Assembly (NCBI RefSeq): GCF_041260155.1
Contig: NC_091931.1
Coordinates: 47,687,433 to 47,751,432, forward strand
Source of the DNA: Ptychodera flava
Lineage: Eukaryota; Hemichordata; Enteropneusta; Ptychoderidae
Direction: 5' to 3'
Length of the DNA: 64,000 nucleotides
Made by a program: the position numbers and the translations under genes. This document shows positions 34,021 through 47,319 of this stretch, piece after piece; within the stretch, counting starts at the first letter, position 1; every line of letters starts with the position of its first letter. The notes under the pieces are model-generated. The model saw only the letters and a list, made by a program, of their open reading frames with translations. It ran no database searches and was not told where the DNA came from.

Positions 34021-34640
34021 ATTTGTTTGCTCTCTGGGGCATCTAGTCTGGAATTCAGTTGTTGATATGTAATGGGCATATGAAACTTATGGGTGTCTAG
34101 AATCAGGAAGGGGTAGACAGAAGACAAGTAAAGAAGTTTTTACGTAAAATAGAATACACTATCTCCCAAAACTCTTATAATACCATAAAATCACTTCACA
34201 TCAAACCTTACAGTAAATAAATAATACATCAGGTTAGTGTAGCATTCAATACAGCTGACTAGAATCATACAGTTTTTTCAGAATGAATTGCCAACATGAG
34301 CAACCATTTGTCAACATGAACTCGCTATGCATCACTAAATTGTATGTCCTCGACTAGTAAATGAGTCACTTGATCAATTCGCTTTCAAGCAACTCAAAAT
34401 ACACAACTAATTGTAAACACTAGGCTAATTTGCTAAAATGCAACTTGTGTAACCGAGCCCCCCCCAAAAAAATAATAAAAACCAAACCCAAATGGATCTA
34501 CACAATGTCTGAGCACATTCAGCACTCCAGAAACCCAAAGAAATTATGTAATAGGAAAGAAATAATTACTGACAAAATATACAATAGATTCTGCTAAATA
34601 TTGTAGACTCTGATAATATTATATACTTTAAGCAATATGA
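34021..34640. other. Non-coding stretch
   Basis: Only AT-rich sequence and a C run with A run at 34458-34475. Nothing recognised. Confidence 0.5.
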
Positions 34641-34689
34641 AACTCGGATAAATCATTCAAATCCGTCGAACTACAAAGATTTTCTGTGA

Positions 34690-35325
34690 AAAAGTGATGA
34701 AGCTCAGAGAGCGATTGGATTCTACGACCAGAGTACAAATGTGTTTAATGACTGTGGTTCACCACTTGATAAATTAATGTGTGTTTCAGAGCAATATGTT
34801 TCTAAGTTAATCACATCAATGAATTCCAAATATTGTAAACTTGACCCAATCCCGACTTCCTTGCTGAAAATATGCCTTCCATTGGTATCATCACGTATTA
34901 CTGACATAGTAAATGAGTCATTCAATTCTGGTGTTTTTCCAGTGTCTTAAACATGCCATAGTTAGACCTTTGTTGAAGAAGTTTGGATTGGATCAAGATC
35001 AATTGAAAAACTATCGCCCTGTATCAAATACTCCATTAATTGGCAAAGTCATTGAAAAAATCATAGTAGATCAATTACACCATCATTTAGCATCGTCTCC
35101 GCTGTATTGTTAATTTCAATCTGCTTACCGCAAATTCCACAGCACAGAAACGGCTTTGGTCAAAGTACAAAATGACGTCATGCTTTCTATTGATAGTCAT
35201 TCAGAAGTGATTCTCGTTCTTTTAGATTTGAGTGCTGCATTTGATACCATTGACCATGACATTCTTTTAAGTCTGCTATACACTGCAAATTCTTCTGGAT
35301 TGAAATTTCAGAACACTGTCTAGTA
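34690..35325 (+). mobile_element. LINE reverse-transcriptase N-terminal fragment
   Basis: Frames read KYCKLDPIPTSLLKICLP, then VRPLLKKFGLDQDQLKNYRP (the FKNYRPVSN-type motif), [20 protein letters not shown] and [20 protein letters not shown] (RT motif A). The frame shifts near 34940, TAA lies at 35110-35112 and the copy ends before the YADD box, so it is dead and truncated at the 3' side. CR1/L2 type by motif style. Confidence 0.75.
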
Positions 35326-37640
35326 TTTATTCCAATTAGGTTTGCGGGCAAACTTATGTGTCTTTGAGCATGAAATACTGGTTAATACCTTAACCAGAAA
35401 ACTTATGGTTTGTGAAAGGCACTGACCAGAGGCGAAATTAATGGTTTGTATTCCACGCAACAAGATCACTGTGCAAAAATTGGTCATCATTGGTTTGTTG
35501 ACAAACTAAAGCTATTCTATGATCTGGCGGGAATTTATTCCATCTTGAATTAGAGATAATTATCCACTGCAGCGGTTGATTTTTTGACCGTTTTTCATGA
35601 CATGCGGGATTGCCCCCTGGTTTGCAAACATAACAATAGGAGCCATACTCGCAAAGTGCGAATAAAACTCATTTGGCGATTTTTTATTTGATAGTCATTA
35701 TATAGCCATGCATGCGAATTCAAATTTTCGACCCGAAAAACGGTTTGGTTGGATCGATCACTCAGACAACCTTTGCGACAACCTTTCTGCACTGTTACTT
35801 CCGGGTTCTGGAAGCGACCGAGTACTCCGTTCAGAATGGTATAGAATGCAAGGATGAGCAAATGCACTACCCAGAGCTCACCGGCTAGCAGATTTTATCG
35901 CCGGGCAAGTAATTTTTGGTGCCTACAAACCCGACGGGTTAGCGTAGTTTAGGAGAGTAGCAAAGTCATTCGACATCAAACGCCATGGAGTAGCCTACTA
36001 TGAGAACTGTATTGCCTCACGATCGCACAAAGCAAACACTGAGACGGTTTCCGAGCCCAATTAAACTGACAAAAAGTCTTCATCAAGGTTTGAATTTACT
36101 AATAAAGAGCGTATGCAGTTCCCGGGTGAAGAAAACGTAGCTCTGAGAAAATATAGTTTGAATTTAATCTCGGAAAAAAGACAAACAATCAATACGATTT
36201 AGCGTCAAGCGTTTACGTCAAAATTCAACTGATGTGGGTGGGTCTAGTACATGTATCATGCAGCGCAGTGAGAGCAGCATACGAAATTACAGACCTTTCA
36301 AAGATCAAAATGAAAACAATATTAGTTGTAGTCACACTTAAATTTTTCGAATAAAAAAATTCTTCATGTGGATCGTGCTGTTAGAGATGAATTCTCTTGT
36401 GCCAAAAGACTGAAAAGAGTTAAACAAACTTCTGTCGCGTCGCTGAGATAGTAGACTGGCATGGCTAGCCAGCTATGGCGGATATGAGATTAGAAGGATT
36501 CGTCTATTAGGGAAGAGGGACCGAGGATTAAAAGTATTGCACAGAAGTTTGGCTTTACTTGCAGTTCCGTCACTTGAGCTTCCGCTCTGCATTATCTTGC
36601 CCCCTTTCATTACTGTTTTTCATCAATAAAGTAATGTTATCACACGTAATGAGTTTGTAAACCTTCCTCAAATTTGCTCACCCCTTTCAAGAAATAATCT
36701 CGTCATCCTGGCCCCCCATGCTTACAAACCTTATGCAAGTTACACCACGGGCTGTTGTTTAAACGATGGTGTGTAATCGTCTAAACATCATTTCGTATTT
36801 TAGTTTCTGTTGCCGCTGGAGAACTTACATCGTGATTAAAACAAATAATAGCCTCCACAGAAATGAGGTATCATTAATACAAAAGGGAATAGAAACAGTC
36901 GCATTCTGCTGGTTCACCCAATCGATTATTCTTTCTCTCACAGCCGGTCATTCTGCACCGCGGCATGCACGGCAACATGCACGGCAGAGTTCTTTCCAGC
37001 GCGTATTTACCGCAATTATGAAGCGCGTATTCGAAGTGCGGCGGAGAATGACGATGGTACGTTGCTATGACTGCCGTGTACATGAGCGCGGTGGCTGGAA
37101 TGGAACGTGCACGATTGCGCACATAGGGTCATATTTTAAGCAGGAATGCTTGCCACGTTTGCATGTCATTTCCAAGTTACACACTGAATTACACAACAAG
37201 TTTAATTTTCAAGTTTTTCGACCTTCGTTCAATGTTGCCATGGGACGGAGGGGCGGAGGCACGAATATGTAAAGAGGGTAAGAGGTCAATATACGTGGCC
37301 CAGTTTGCTTTCCACTGTTTGATACTTTTACCCCTGAAATCATCATGAGAAAATGTTCATATTTACGATAATGAGTGTCAACGTTCAGGTGTGAATAAGA
37401 TAGAGAAAAAAATATGGCAATATGATACTTTACATTTTTGATCGGCCTTGTGTGGGAGCGTCTCATAACCTTTGACCCTGCATCCGCTCTCATAAACATG
37501 ATCAAGTACAAGTGCGATGGACCGCGCCTTTCAGTTGTTATTTCACTTGCGGGTGCCTCAACACTGGGACGCAGGACAGTGCAACGTGACTGCACTGTGT
37601 TCTTCAAAACTATCCGCCCGCCCTTTGTACCCGGTATACG
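35326..37640. other. Non-coding or unresolved stretch
   Basis: The ORF at 36766-37272 is long (168 codons) but lacks family character. CGGCATGCACGGCAACATGC near 36960 is a short imperfect repeat. No feature is supported. Confidence 0.45.
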
Positions 37641-37649
37641 GTGAAGACA

Positions 37650-37723
37650 ATGGCTAACTGGACTAAACAGCCGCATGTCGCTAACATGTCACAGGAAGAG
37701 CTTCAGCTTGAAAATTCTCAACG
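37650..37723 (+). CDS. Candidate first exon of an unknown gene
   Basis: ATG in a good context (GACAATGG) opens MANWTKQPHVANMSQEELQL then ENSQ, ending at donor GTAGTC in phase 2. The composition is hydrophilic and looks coding. A downstream partner in phase 2 was not found, so linkage to the exons at 40572 and 42130 is not shown. Confidence 0.35.
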
Positions 37724-38989
37724 GTAGTCAAGATCGTCCGACCTACATGACAGGCCCCACGGTCTTATTTACAGTGTTCTCACTCTTGTTTCCTTAAATG
37801 TTGGGTGTTTCATCATTTTATCGTGCAACTTTCAGCTGAACTTAATTGGGACTACAACATGATCTTAAACGTCTTTGAATCTGCTGTTATCTAACATTTC
37901 ATGTCACCGTTTTACATATCCATCGACATTGTGTAGCAGAGGCCATGACTAAGGTAATTCTGTGAAGGAATTCATACATCATTTCACCACCACAGTAAGA
38001 CAGACGGGGAGAAGATAAGTCGTGTTTTATAAGATACTAATTCATATTGCCAAAAATTATTGTGTAGGTATGTTTATGTGAGTAGAAGGCTAACAAAAAT
38101 CAAATTCAACCTCGGCTAAACTTCAACAAGAAGAGATTTACCTGCCAAAATTCTTTTTCGCACCGCTTGTGGTATCAAGTTACGATTGGGTTCGCATAAA
38201 TGGTGTGCCCTGTGTTTGATTTTCAAACGTCATTGCTATACTATACTATACGTTTTACTGTTTTCACGGCAGGAAATTTTCTACGCAGCGGAAATACTTA
38301 TATAAGGTGATTATTCCTCAACAATTTCAGCTCTGCGGTCAGTAATGCAGAGCTTGGACAGTGCTGAGAAATGTTATGGTAGAACATATGAAACCCTCTC
38401 ATCTGCTCCTCACACAGATGTCCCTTGTTTACACTTCATTCTAATTCAGTCTCGCAAGATTTATCTGTAACCAATGAGTCATTTGCCGTCTTTCTTTCCC
38501 GCCAAAAGCGATTAAATTACTGCCAGCGTAGTCATAAGGTTCAGTGTCTCAGACTTCATGTGTTCAAACTTGGTCAACATGATAAAGCAAATTCATCTTA
38601 TTTTCTTTTGCAGATCAAATGATTGATGGGCCTGATTTTCTTTCCTTACAATGGAATGACGTCAATAACCTTTAGGCCGAAGGGCCATTTTGCAGTTCAT
38701 AGAGAAAGTTAAGGTAAGGTTTAATTCCTTTCTCACCATAGCAATGTATTATACTGTGTATTCTGTGAGTGTCTTCTATCAAATGAATAATCTTCTCAGA
38801 GATGATAGGCCACCCTATCTAAATCCAATATTTACAGTATACTGTAACAGTTATCATAATTGATCATGCTTTAAACTAACCTATTTTGTGTTTAATCCAA
38901 GTTGATCATAAAATTTATATGCAAATAATCAAACTTTATATTTGAAATATCAAAAACTATATCATACAGAGATTTTTGTAAACTTTGTG

Positions 38990-39190
38990 ATGTTCACATT
39001 TGCCTAAATTTGCCGAAATCATGATTAAATCTGCAATTTTGTATTTTTGCAGCTATTTTTGCCTTTCTTTGTCCAGCCACTGAAATGAGCTATCAAAGAT
39101 TTCCACCTTCATCAATATATGTCAAAAAAAGTTATTCTCTACAAAACACAGCACAGCTATATTGCTCGCTAGGTCGCTTTTTATACTACT
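38990..39190 (+). repeat. Fragment of the AGCTACTATAGAC repeat family
   Basis: Contains TTTTGTATTTTTGCAGCTA, GAAATGAGCTATCAAAGAT and AAAGTTATTCTCTACA, shared with 41500-41660 and 45480-45600. Confidence 0.65.
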
Positions 39191-39250
39191 GGAAGCTTTA
39201 CACAATGTTTTGTTTGCATACAAGTGAGTAAAATAACTGATACACAATTG

Positions 39251-39826
39251 CACAATATGGATGAGAACTTTTAAAAAACCAGGTGGACCCAGTGTTCAAA
39301 ATTGTGTCAGTGTGAAAACCAACTACACGTCATGATACGTTGTGTAGGTGTGTGTATGTGCAGTGTGTCTCAAAGCGTAGCTGCCTATGGCACTTGTCAC
39401 CGGAATGCACAATTTTTACACATTTGTGTAATTATACAGTCGCTGCCAGTGAAAATAGTGTCCAATAGGATTGCACGCGATGTATAAGTTTTTGGCTGTG
39501 TTGTGCGTGCAATGTATGTTTTGGTTTTACACCTGCCTGCCACAATATGGATGAGAACTTTTAAAAAAAACAGGTGGACCCAGTGTTCAAATTGTGTCAG
39601 TGTGAAAACCAACTACACGTCATGATACGTTGTGTAGGTGTGTGTATGTGCAGTGTGTCTCAAAGCGTAGCTGCCTGTGGCACTTGTCACCGGAATGCAC
39701 AATTTTTACACATTTGTGTAATTATACAGTCGCTGCCAGTGAAAATAGTGTCCAATAGGATTGCACGTGATGTATAAGTTTTTGGCTGTGTTGTGCGTGC
39801 AATGTATGTTTTGGTTTACACCTGCC
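39251..39826 (+). repeat. Two tandem copies of a 290-bp unit
   Basis: 39251-39540 and 39541-39826 are almost identical from CACAATATGGATGAGAACTT to CACCTGCCT, differing by a few single bases and indels. A recent local duplication. Confidence 0.95.
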
Positions 39827-39829
39827 TAT

Positions 39830-40570
39830 GCATCAATTACATTCACAATCCATAAGGAACGATGGCATTACACAAATATGTTCACATATCCTCAATGTCA
39901 AATTATCTTCAGTTTCAAAGTAGCTGGATTCAATCTCACGTGAAAACTGATTTAATTCCACACACGTTGTGTTCATGAATATTTACCATTTTCAGTATCA
40001 AACAGTGAATGCAATCAACTTTATTTTCTATTTTCTAAAATGGTTTCCCGATTGATAATGGAAAGATAATTTTTAAAGATCGGAAGAAGCGAAGGAGGAG
40101 AATAAGACATATAAGTATATAATTAATTTTGCATTTCATTTTGTAATATGTTTTTCACTCACACAGCGCTCTATCCTGTAGTCACTTTCTTCAGTAGTGA
40201 ACCATAGAGTTTAAATTGAGGTAGTACAAACCACAAATTCAAAAGCATACATTTTCCTCAAACTTTTCTCCAGGAAACATTTCACTATTCACCTTTACTA
40301 ACAACAGTCCTTAAGTGCCAGGGGCCTCCATGGCAAGCTTGGTAAACATTTTACATACTGTTAACATTCAAACAAGCCATCATTTGTATATGAAGTTTGT
40401 GGGGGAAATTACATGTCAACTTTCAATGTTTACAAAAATATGTATGGCAAAATCTTCTTTTGCTCCATGAATATCATCGTGATTGCTCATTAGTGATGAA
40501 CTATAGCGAATGTTTCAGAGTCCAAATACCATACTATGTATTTCAAGATCCAACATCTTTTCTCTGTACA
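39830..40570. other. Non-coding stretch before an exon
   Basis: No supported features; likely intronic if the exon at 40572 belongs to a plus-strand gene. Confidence 0.45.
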
Positions 40571-40571
40571 G

Positions 40572-40710
40572 ATTGTAGAGGATATGATATACATCATCCA
40601 GCAAAATTCAAATTCACCACAAGTAACCAGAGATGAGCTTCAGGCTGATTGGAAAGCAATTGAAGACAGTCTCATCACGTATGGCTTGTTACAAAACATT
40701 GATGTCAAAG
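40572..40710 (+). CDS. Exon of an unidentified plus-strand gene
   Basis: Acceptor TCTCTGTACAG, donor GTAAAT, 139 nt, phase 0 in and 1 out. It encodes IVEDMIYIIQQNSNSPQVTR, then DELQADWKAIEDSLITYGLL and QNIDVK. Amphipathic helical composition. Its phase matches the next exon at 42130, which supports a real gene. No domain recognised. Confidence 0.55.
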
Positions 40711-40867
40711 GTAAATCTTGTTACCAGGTATTACAAGCATGAAAAACGGGCATAATATGATAGACAGCAAAGCAATGACATGTAAATTGCTATTCTGGTA
40801 CCTTAATGGAAGTTTCATAAACAATGTACACATAAATGAATAGACACTACTCCAAGGTCTCTGTTTT

Positions 40868-41800
40868 TAGCTACTATAGACTATTGTCTATAGAAGCTAT
40901 TGGGATGGGTACCCGTCTGGCGTCAGTCTGTATGTATGTTTATATGTATTTATGTCCGTTACTGAGGCGTCCGTCCACTCAAATATCTTGAGAACCGCAG
41001 TACTTACTGATTTGATATATGTGTGTAGATGGAAATATGATTATGAGAAACTAGTTTTTCAATTTTTTGACATTGTTGAAAATGTGCAAATTAGTGCCAA
41101 AAAAGGCGTTTTTTGTAAAATATCTTCTTTTTAACTGTTGGTCAGACAGCTTTGTTATTTGGTATACAGGTCCCTAGGGATAACCCAATTTAGATTTGTT
41201 CAAATTGTGATGAAATATGCAAGGATCTGTATTTTTAAGGAATTTTTTTGTCATTTTTGGTCAAAACTTTATTTCATCAAAACCACTTGTCTGACAGCTT
41301 TGGTGTGTATTATACAGGTTCCTACAGATGAACTAAGTATGATATATTGAATTTATGATGAAATCTGCAATTTTGTATTTTTGGTGCATTTTTTGCCATT
41401 TTTGGTCAAAAAATGTGTTTCTCAAAAATTACTTGTCTGATGCCTTTGATATTTGGTATACAGGTTCCTAGGCTTTATCTTAATGTAATATATTGAAATT
41501 ATGATGAAATCTTCAATTTTGTATTTTTGCAGCTAATTTTGCCATTTTTGGTCAGGCCATCCTGAAATGAGCTATCAAAGATATCCACCTTCTACATCAA
41601 TACATGTGTCACAAAAAGTTATTCTCTACATAACACGGCATACCTCTGTCGACTGTTGGGTCACTTGTTTTTCAAAACTGCTGGTCAGACAGCTTTAATA
41701 TTTGGTTTACAGGTCCCTAGGATGACCTTAGTGAGATGATTTCATATAGTCAGGAAATACTTAATTTTGTATCCATGTCTATAGTAGCTTCAGTGACTTT
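40868..41800. repeat. Interspersed repeat, AGCTACTATAGAC inverted ends, full copy
   Basis: Starts AGCTACTATAGAC and ends GTCTATAGTAGCT, an inverted pair. The interior has a TCCGTCCACTCAAATATCTTG block and serial GACAGCTTTGATATTTGGTA blocks (three or four degenerate copies). It shares its length and order with 44206-45750. It lies in the intron between 40711 and 42129. No target duplication could be fixed. Confidence 0.7.
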
Positions 41801-42129
41801 GGCCCTATGTTTTTAAAGTTGGAAAGATTGGCGTAATAAATCTATCCATGCTTGCTTGTTATTGAGTAGTACAGTATTGAGTAGGGTAGAATATTGTGCT
41901 GTAGTACATAGTTGTACAGTCAATGATTCATTGACTCTATTACCTTATATGTTTTACATTTCGATGCAATTTTGAGTCAGATGCACCTGAAATTTAAAAT
42001 GGAATGACATGCAATATGCTAGACTTATGTAATATCATCAACAGGTTTGCCCTAGAATGATTGTATAAAAAGACTGTATTTTAATGATAAGACATATAAT
42101 GCACAATATTTCTGGCATTTTCCCTATAG

Positions 42130-42215
42130 GGATCAGAACATTGGCAGTTATCAGAGTGTTGGAGATCACCTTTGGAGGTCAAAGTGCACTGGGGAAGATT
42201 GTAACCATTGTTGAT
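42130..42215 (+). CDS. Exon of the unidentified plus-strand gene
   Basis: Acceptor TTCCCTATAG, donor GTAAGT, 86 nt. It encodes IRTLAVIRVLEITFGGQSAL and GKIVTIVD. Phase 1 in, 0 out. It joins the exon at 40572 without frame conflict. Confidence 0.55.
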
Positions 42216-42440
42216 GTAAGTATGATATCTCTCAGTAATTCAACATAATAACTTGATAATATTGTGTCATGTTCATTATACTCTTTGTCACTTTTGAGTA
42301 AGCTTCTGTCACCACAGTAGTGGTTTAACTCCGTGTTCACATGCTGGACAAATTTAAGAACAAAGCCTTTCAGAGTTTTATAAAGAACCTTGTCTTATAT
42401 TGGTTAAATATTTTTTACCATGATTATTCTTTCTTCATAG

Positions 42441-42461
42441 GAAACTGGAAAACTTCTGTGA
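42441..42461 (+). CDS. Possible terminal exon of the plus-strand gene
   Basis: Acceptor TCTTCATAG, then ETGKLL and TGA in the matching phase 0. Very short, so weakly supported; the frame one base off is open longer but needs a different phase. Confidence 0.35.
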   Translation, partial: ETGKLL

Positions 42462-44200
42462 AAGGAGGAAAAGATGGCAGACTTCCTCGTTTGGGTGTTT
42501 TGGTGCATTTTTGGTGCATGAGGAGAAGGTTAAGCAGTTTGTTATTTTCCTTGAAGCAATAATCTTGTTCTTGCACTCCTTTCTTATATGGTAGTGCATT
42601 TCCTGTGTAACTTTGACTATGCTCGAGCTGTAAAGAGTGCATGTCAGTTTTTAGAATACTTTTGGCTCACATCTAAAGAAAAAATACAATCCAGGGTAGG
42701 GTCAAGACAGTTAGGACTTGCTATTACGGGAAATGTGTAATTTAGTCATAGCAAGACAATGTCTTCTGAAAATCATGAAACATCAAAAGTAGGACTTGTA
42801 TGTATGCCTGTTTTCTCAATTGGAGTATTAAGAAAACTTTTCATTTTACTATTTTTGCTTTGCTGTCAGAGATGGGAAGCTGATCAGATAAGCTGACTCA
42901 TTCATTTTGTCTGTCCTCAAATTTAGTCTTCACTAAACTGCTCAGATGACATTCACCATGTGATATTTGGACTACAAGCCCTGACTATGACTGATTTATG
43001 ATATTATCAAAGGCAAATACCTTGCATATGCAATTTTTTTATCTGACTTTTGTAGTGTTTTCAAACAGCCTCTTGTCTGATGTGTTTGGTTTGACAGCTT
43101 CTTGTCTGATATGGCTGGTCTTACAGCTTCCAAAGTCAATGTGCAGCTTCCTTGGGAGCCCTTATCAACTGTTAATGTCAAAATGTACAAAAGATTGCGC
43201 ACATATTATATGTATTGGCATTGTTTTACATTGCTCAACTTCAGAAATCTTCATTAAAATTGTCCACTATGGATGTTTAAAAATAATGTTTTGGAAAATT
43301 TGCTATTTTCTCATAAAAGCATTTTCTCACGTAGTGTTTATCTGACAGCTCTCAAGTATAGCTTTTAGCTTTGTAGGGATGCTATTAGTAGGTGTTTGTT
43401 AAATTAGCATGATAATAGATATTTTAACTATTGAAAGTACTCTGACTTTTATGCAAATGTTGGTCACATTTGTATCAGCAAGTTTTTTGGTATTTCCTAT
43501 GATAAAAATATTGTTGGTATACCACCGGTCCCAGGAACTCCTAATTCAGCAATCTAGCACTTACATAATATGTTCGTTTGAATTTTTTATACTTTTCCAG
43601 CTTATTTTTTGTGATCTTTTTCTCCAATACCAATTGCAATTAAAATTGATTTTGTTTTCAAGGATGACCTCACTATGGTTTTTATGGTCATAACAAGTAC
43701 TTACTGATCAGGCATGTGCCACTAGAAATATTAAACATTATTCACAATTGTTTTTATTTTATATAAAAATCACTGAGGATAACCATACTTGTCATATTGA
43801 TATGATGAGGATAATTTCTTATATAAATTTTTAGCAACTCATTTTATCATTTGTGTTGGTCTGAAATTGCTCATCTGATTACTTTGAAACTTGGTATGCA
43901 TGTTCTCAGGAATAAACTTTAAATATACTCACTCTGGCCTGTCACATCAAACCAAATGTGAGCCAAGTGTCATTGAAGCAATGTTTTCAGTTTCAATTCA
44001 AAGAATTTATTCTTCAGAATTACTTATTTGACAGGCTTAATGTATTCTAGTCACTGGGAATGACCTAGATTAAATTGGAGTGACAGTGTCATTGACACTA
44101 TGTTTTGGAATCAGATGTTTTTTTATGCCATTCATTGAACTGTTGACTTGTATATTTTAAATTCTTCATCAGCACTTTTTCATTTTAGAGTCCTATAGTT
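42462..44200. other. Non-coding stretch
   Basis: AT-rich; the plus ORFs at 42998 and 43409 are hydrophobic low-complexity translations without support. Confidence 0.5.
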
Positions 44201-44205
44201 TTTAG

Positions 44206-45750
44206 CTACTATAGACTATAGTCTATAGAAGCTATTGGGATGGGTATCCGTCCGGCGTCCGTCGTCAGTCTGTATGTATGTATGTATGTATGTATGTATG
44301 TCCGTTTGTGAGGCGTCCGTCCACTCAAATATCTTGAGAACTGCAGTACTTACTGATTTGATATTTGTTGTGTAGATCAAAAATATGATTTTGAGAAACT
44401 GTTTTTTTTAATTTTTTGATATTGTTGAAAATGGGCAAATTAATGCCAAAAAAGGTGTTTTTGGTAAAAAATCTTCTTCTTCATAACCGCTGATCAGACA
44501 GCTTTGATATTCGGTATACAGGTCCCTAGGGATAACCAAACTTAGATTTGTTCAAATGTGATGAAATATGCAAATGTGTATTTTAAAGGAATTTTTTTGT
44601 CATTTTTGGTCAAAATTTGACTTACATTGTATGTTATTCTTGTACTGTATGAACCCTATCAATTCACCCAGAAAAAAAATAATTAATATGATTTTAAATA
44701 ATTGAATTAATTAGGAAATCATCAAAGCCAAAATAATTTTAGTGTGGAATTATCAGAAAGTTCAACTTTTTTTGACAGTTCATAGTGAAATACTTACCAT
44801 CTTGGAGGATCAAAACATGTAAAGGCAACTTTCCTGAATCCCAACTTTGACATATTCTGAACCACCATTTATGTTATCTAAAAGAAATTACTCATAACGG
44901 TTTGTCATGATAGGGTGGTCAAATAAATAGAGATAGAGAAAGTTCTAATTTCCATTTATGGTTGACTTGGTAAGGATATAATAAGATTACTTTTTGAGGA
45001 AAAAAATAGAGTGGTCAGTTAAAAGAGTGGTCAAAGTGATAGGGTTTTTATGGTAAAGCTGGGCTGCAAGATTCCTCATGTGCTATTTATAGCAATTATG
45101 CAATCTGTGTAAACAGTGCAATGAAAGTGTAACATGATTCCTTATAATGCTTTTGATGACCTTGAACTTCTTAAGTTTCAAACATTTGTCTCTTCAGTGT
45201 GCTTTCTCTGAGTACGTACAGTCTCAACTTATTCAACAGAACTTACTTACAATGTTAATTTGAAAGTTAAAATGTGCTTGATTAATAGGATGAAAACACT
45301 GATATTGAAAGATAACCAGCTCAAGATTCTTTATAACCTGACAGATATGCTGTTTTTTTATGACGTAAATCTTGATTTAAGCAAGTCTTGTTTACTTTAA
45401 TTAGAATGTAATTAACTCTTGTTTATTTGCTATTATAGACTAATATAGTCTGATGAAATATGCAAATCTGTATTTTTACGGAATTTTTCTCCATTTTTGG
45501 TCAGGCCATCCTGAAATGAGCTATCAAAGATATCCACCTTCTTCATCAATACATGTGTCACAAAAGGTTATTCTCTACATAACACAGCAGAGCTCTGTCA
45601 ACTGTTGAGTCGCTTGTTTTTTCAAAACCGCTGGTCAGACAGCTTTAATATTTGGTTTACATATCCCTAGTGTGACCTTAGTGAGATAATTCCATACAGT
45701 CAGGAAATACTTAATTTTGTATCCATGTCTATAGTAGCTTCAGGGACTTT
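44206..45750. repeat. AGCTACTATAGAC repeat, second copy with insertion
   Basis: 44206-44620 matches 40868-41260 and 45440-45750 matches 41480-41800. The 44640-45430 interval is not shared and looks like an insertion or replacement. A (TATG)n tract lies at 44271-44300. Confidence 0.7.
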
Positions 45751-45986
45751 GGCCCTATGTTTTAAATATTTTCACATACAGCAAAACCTGTCTATCTCCA
45801 CTTGGACTGGAAATCTTTGAAATGATATTTAGGAATATTTGTCATTGTGCTGATAGGCAATGGACTTGAAAACCTCTAAAGTTTTACTGTTCTATTTAGG
45901 CAAAGTTGAGATAACACAGGTTTTGCTGTATTTTATTTCGTACCAAGTTACACTTATTATTTGCTTACGTATATATATATATTCAA

Positions 45987-46023
<37 letters not shown>

Positions 46024-46800
46024 GCATAAATGTTTGTCAAGTCATATTTACCGTAATTGTAAAACTTTGTCGGGAATTTTCATTTTATCAATAATAATCA
46101 TAATAACACTGAAGACATTTCTCTGTGTGATTTCTTTCACAGATTACCACCATAACTCTCTCCCTTTCACTGGACAAAATGCCATTTTATTGGGGTTTCT
46201 TTACTGTTTCTTACAGGATTATGCAGTTTGTCAGCGTTTAGTGTACTGGGTATATACATCAAGACTAGGTCATTTTAATCCTCTTTCTCCTAAGTGATAT
46301 TAATATCCAAGCTTTGTCTATGGAACCTGATAGAAAGAGGATTAAATTGACTCTAAGAGGACAATAGACAGTAAAGGCGTCGTCAGTGCCCAATCACTCC
46401 ATGCCAGCACCATATCCCTCCTTCCCCCACCCAGCCCCGCCCTACCTAAAACTGGATGCTCTCCTGGCTGCCGACAGACCACAAAAGTATTATGGATGGC
46501 TTGCAAGCAAACCACATTCATGCCAGTCTAACAAGGAAGACCTGGCTTGCCTGTAAACTGATGTTTTTTTGAATTTGGTCTAAATTCAAGCTTTTTTAGA
46601 TACATGTAGTGGATTGCCAGCAAACCGAGTCCTACACTCTGTGTGGTCTGTTAACTTGCCAGTCTGTTTAATCAAGTGGCCTGTAGGCAAACTGAAAACA
46701 AACCAAAAGCAAGCCAATTTAGGGAAAATGAAGCAATCCGTTCAGCGACAAATAAACCGGTGAGAATCTAGCACGAATTTAGCTTGCCGGAGAGCTAGAA
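45751..46800. other. Non-coding stretch with ATT microsatellite
   Basis: An (ATT)n tract at 45988-46022 and a TA tract near 45970. A pair of imperfect inverted segments, CAGCAAAACCTGTCTATCTC near 45780 and GAGATAACACAGGTTTTGCT at 45909-45928, suggests a small 150-bp MITE. Confidence 0.5.
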
Positions 46801-47319
46801 GAATTTGCAGTGTAGAGACTCGTTTGGCATCAAGGGACAAGCACTTGATTGGTTTGCATCATACCTAAAAGGAAGGACTCAGAGTGTAATGGCGAATGAT
46901 ATCGCTTCTGAACCACGTGAACTTTTATATGGAGTCCCACAAGGCAGTGTCTTAGGGCCATTATTATTTACACTTTATTGTGCCCCCCTTGACAACATAC
47001 TCGAAAAACACTCGATAAGATTCATGCTGTATGCTGATGACACACAAGTTTATTTAACTTGTAAGCGGGATGATCATTCAAAATTACAGATTGAAACCTG
47101 TGTGGACGAGATCCGTGAATTGATGGCCGTTAATAAGCTTGTTTCAAATGATAATAAGACAGAATTAATTCACTTTCATTCGAAATTCAGACCTCATACA
47201 CCTCTACCTGGACTACGTGTCGGAACAGATCTAATTGCACCTTCATCCGTTGTCAGAGACCTTGGGTTTTATTTTGACAGTGTTGTTTTAGCTCATAATC
47301 AAATTATGCAAGTTTGTAA

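Noticed and set aside
36766..37272. 168-codon plus ORF
   Set aside because: No domain, mixed composition, and an overlapping antisense frame of equal quality; no splice or start support.
37209..37676. 155-codon minus ORF
   Set aside because: Open by chance as far as I can see; no recognisable motif.
46034..46297. Plus ORF with hydrophobic start resembling a signal peptide
   Set aside because: AT-rich low-complexity translation directly after an ATT microsatellite.
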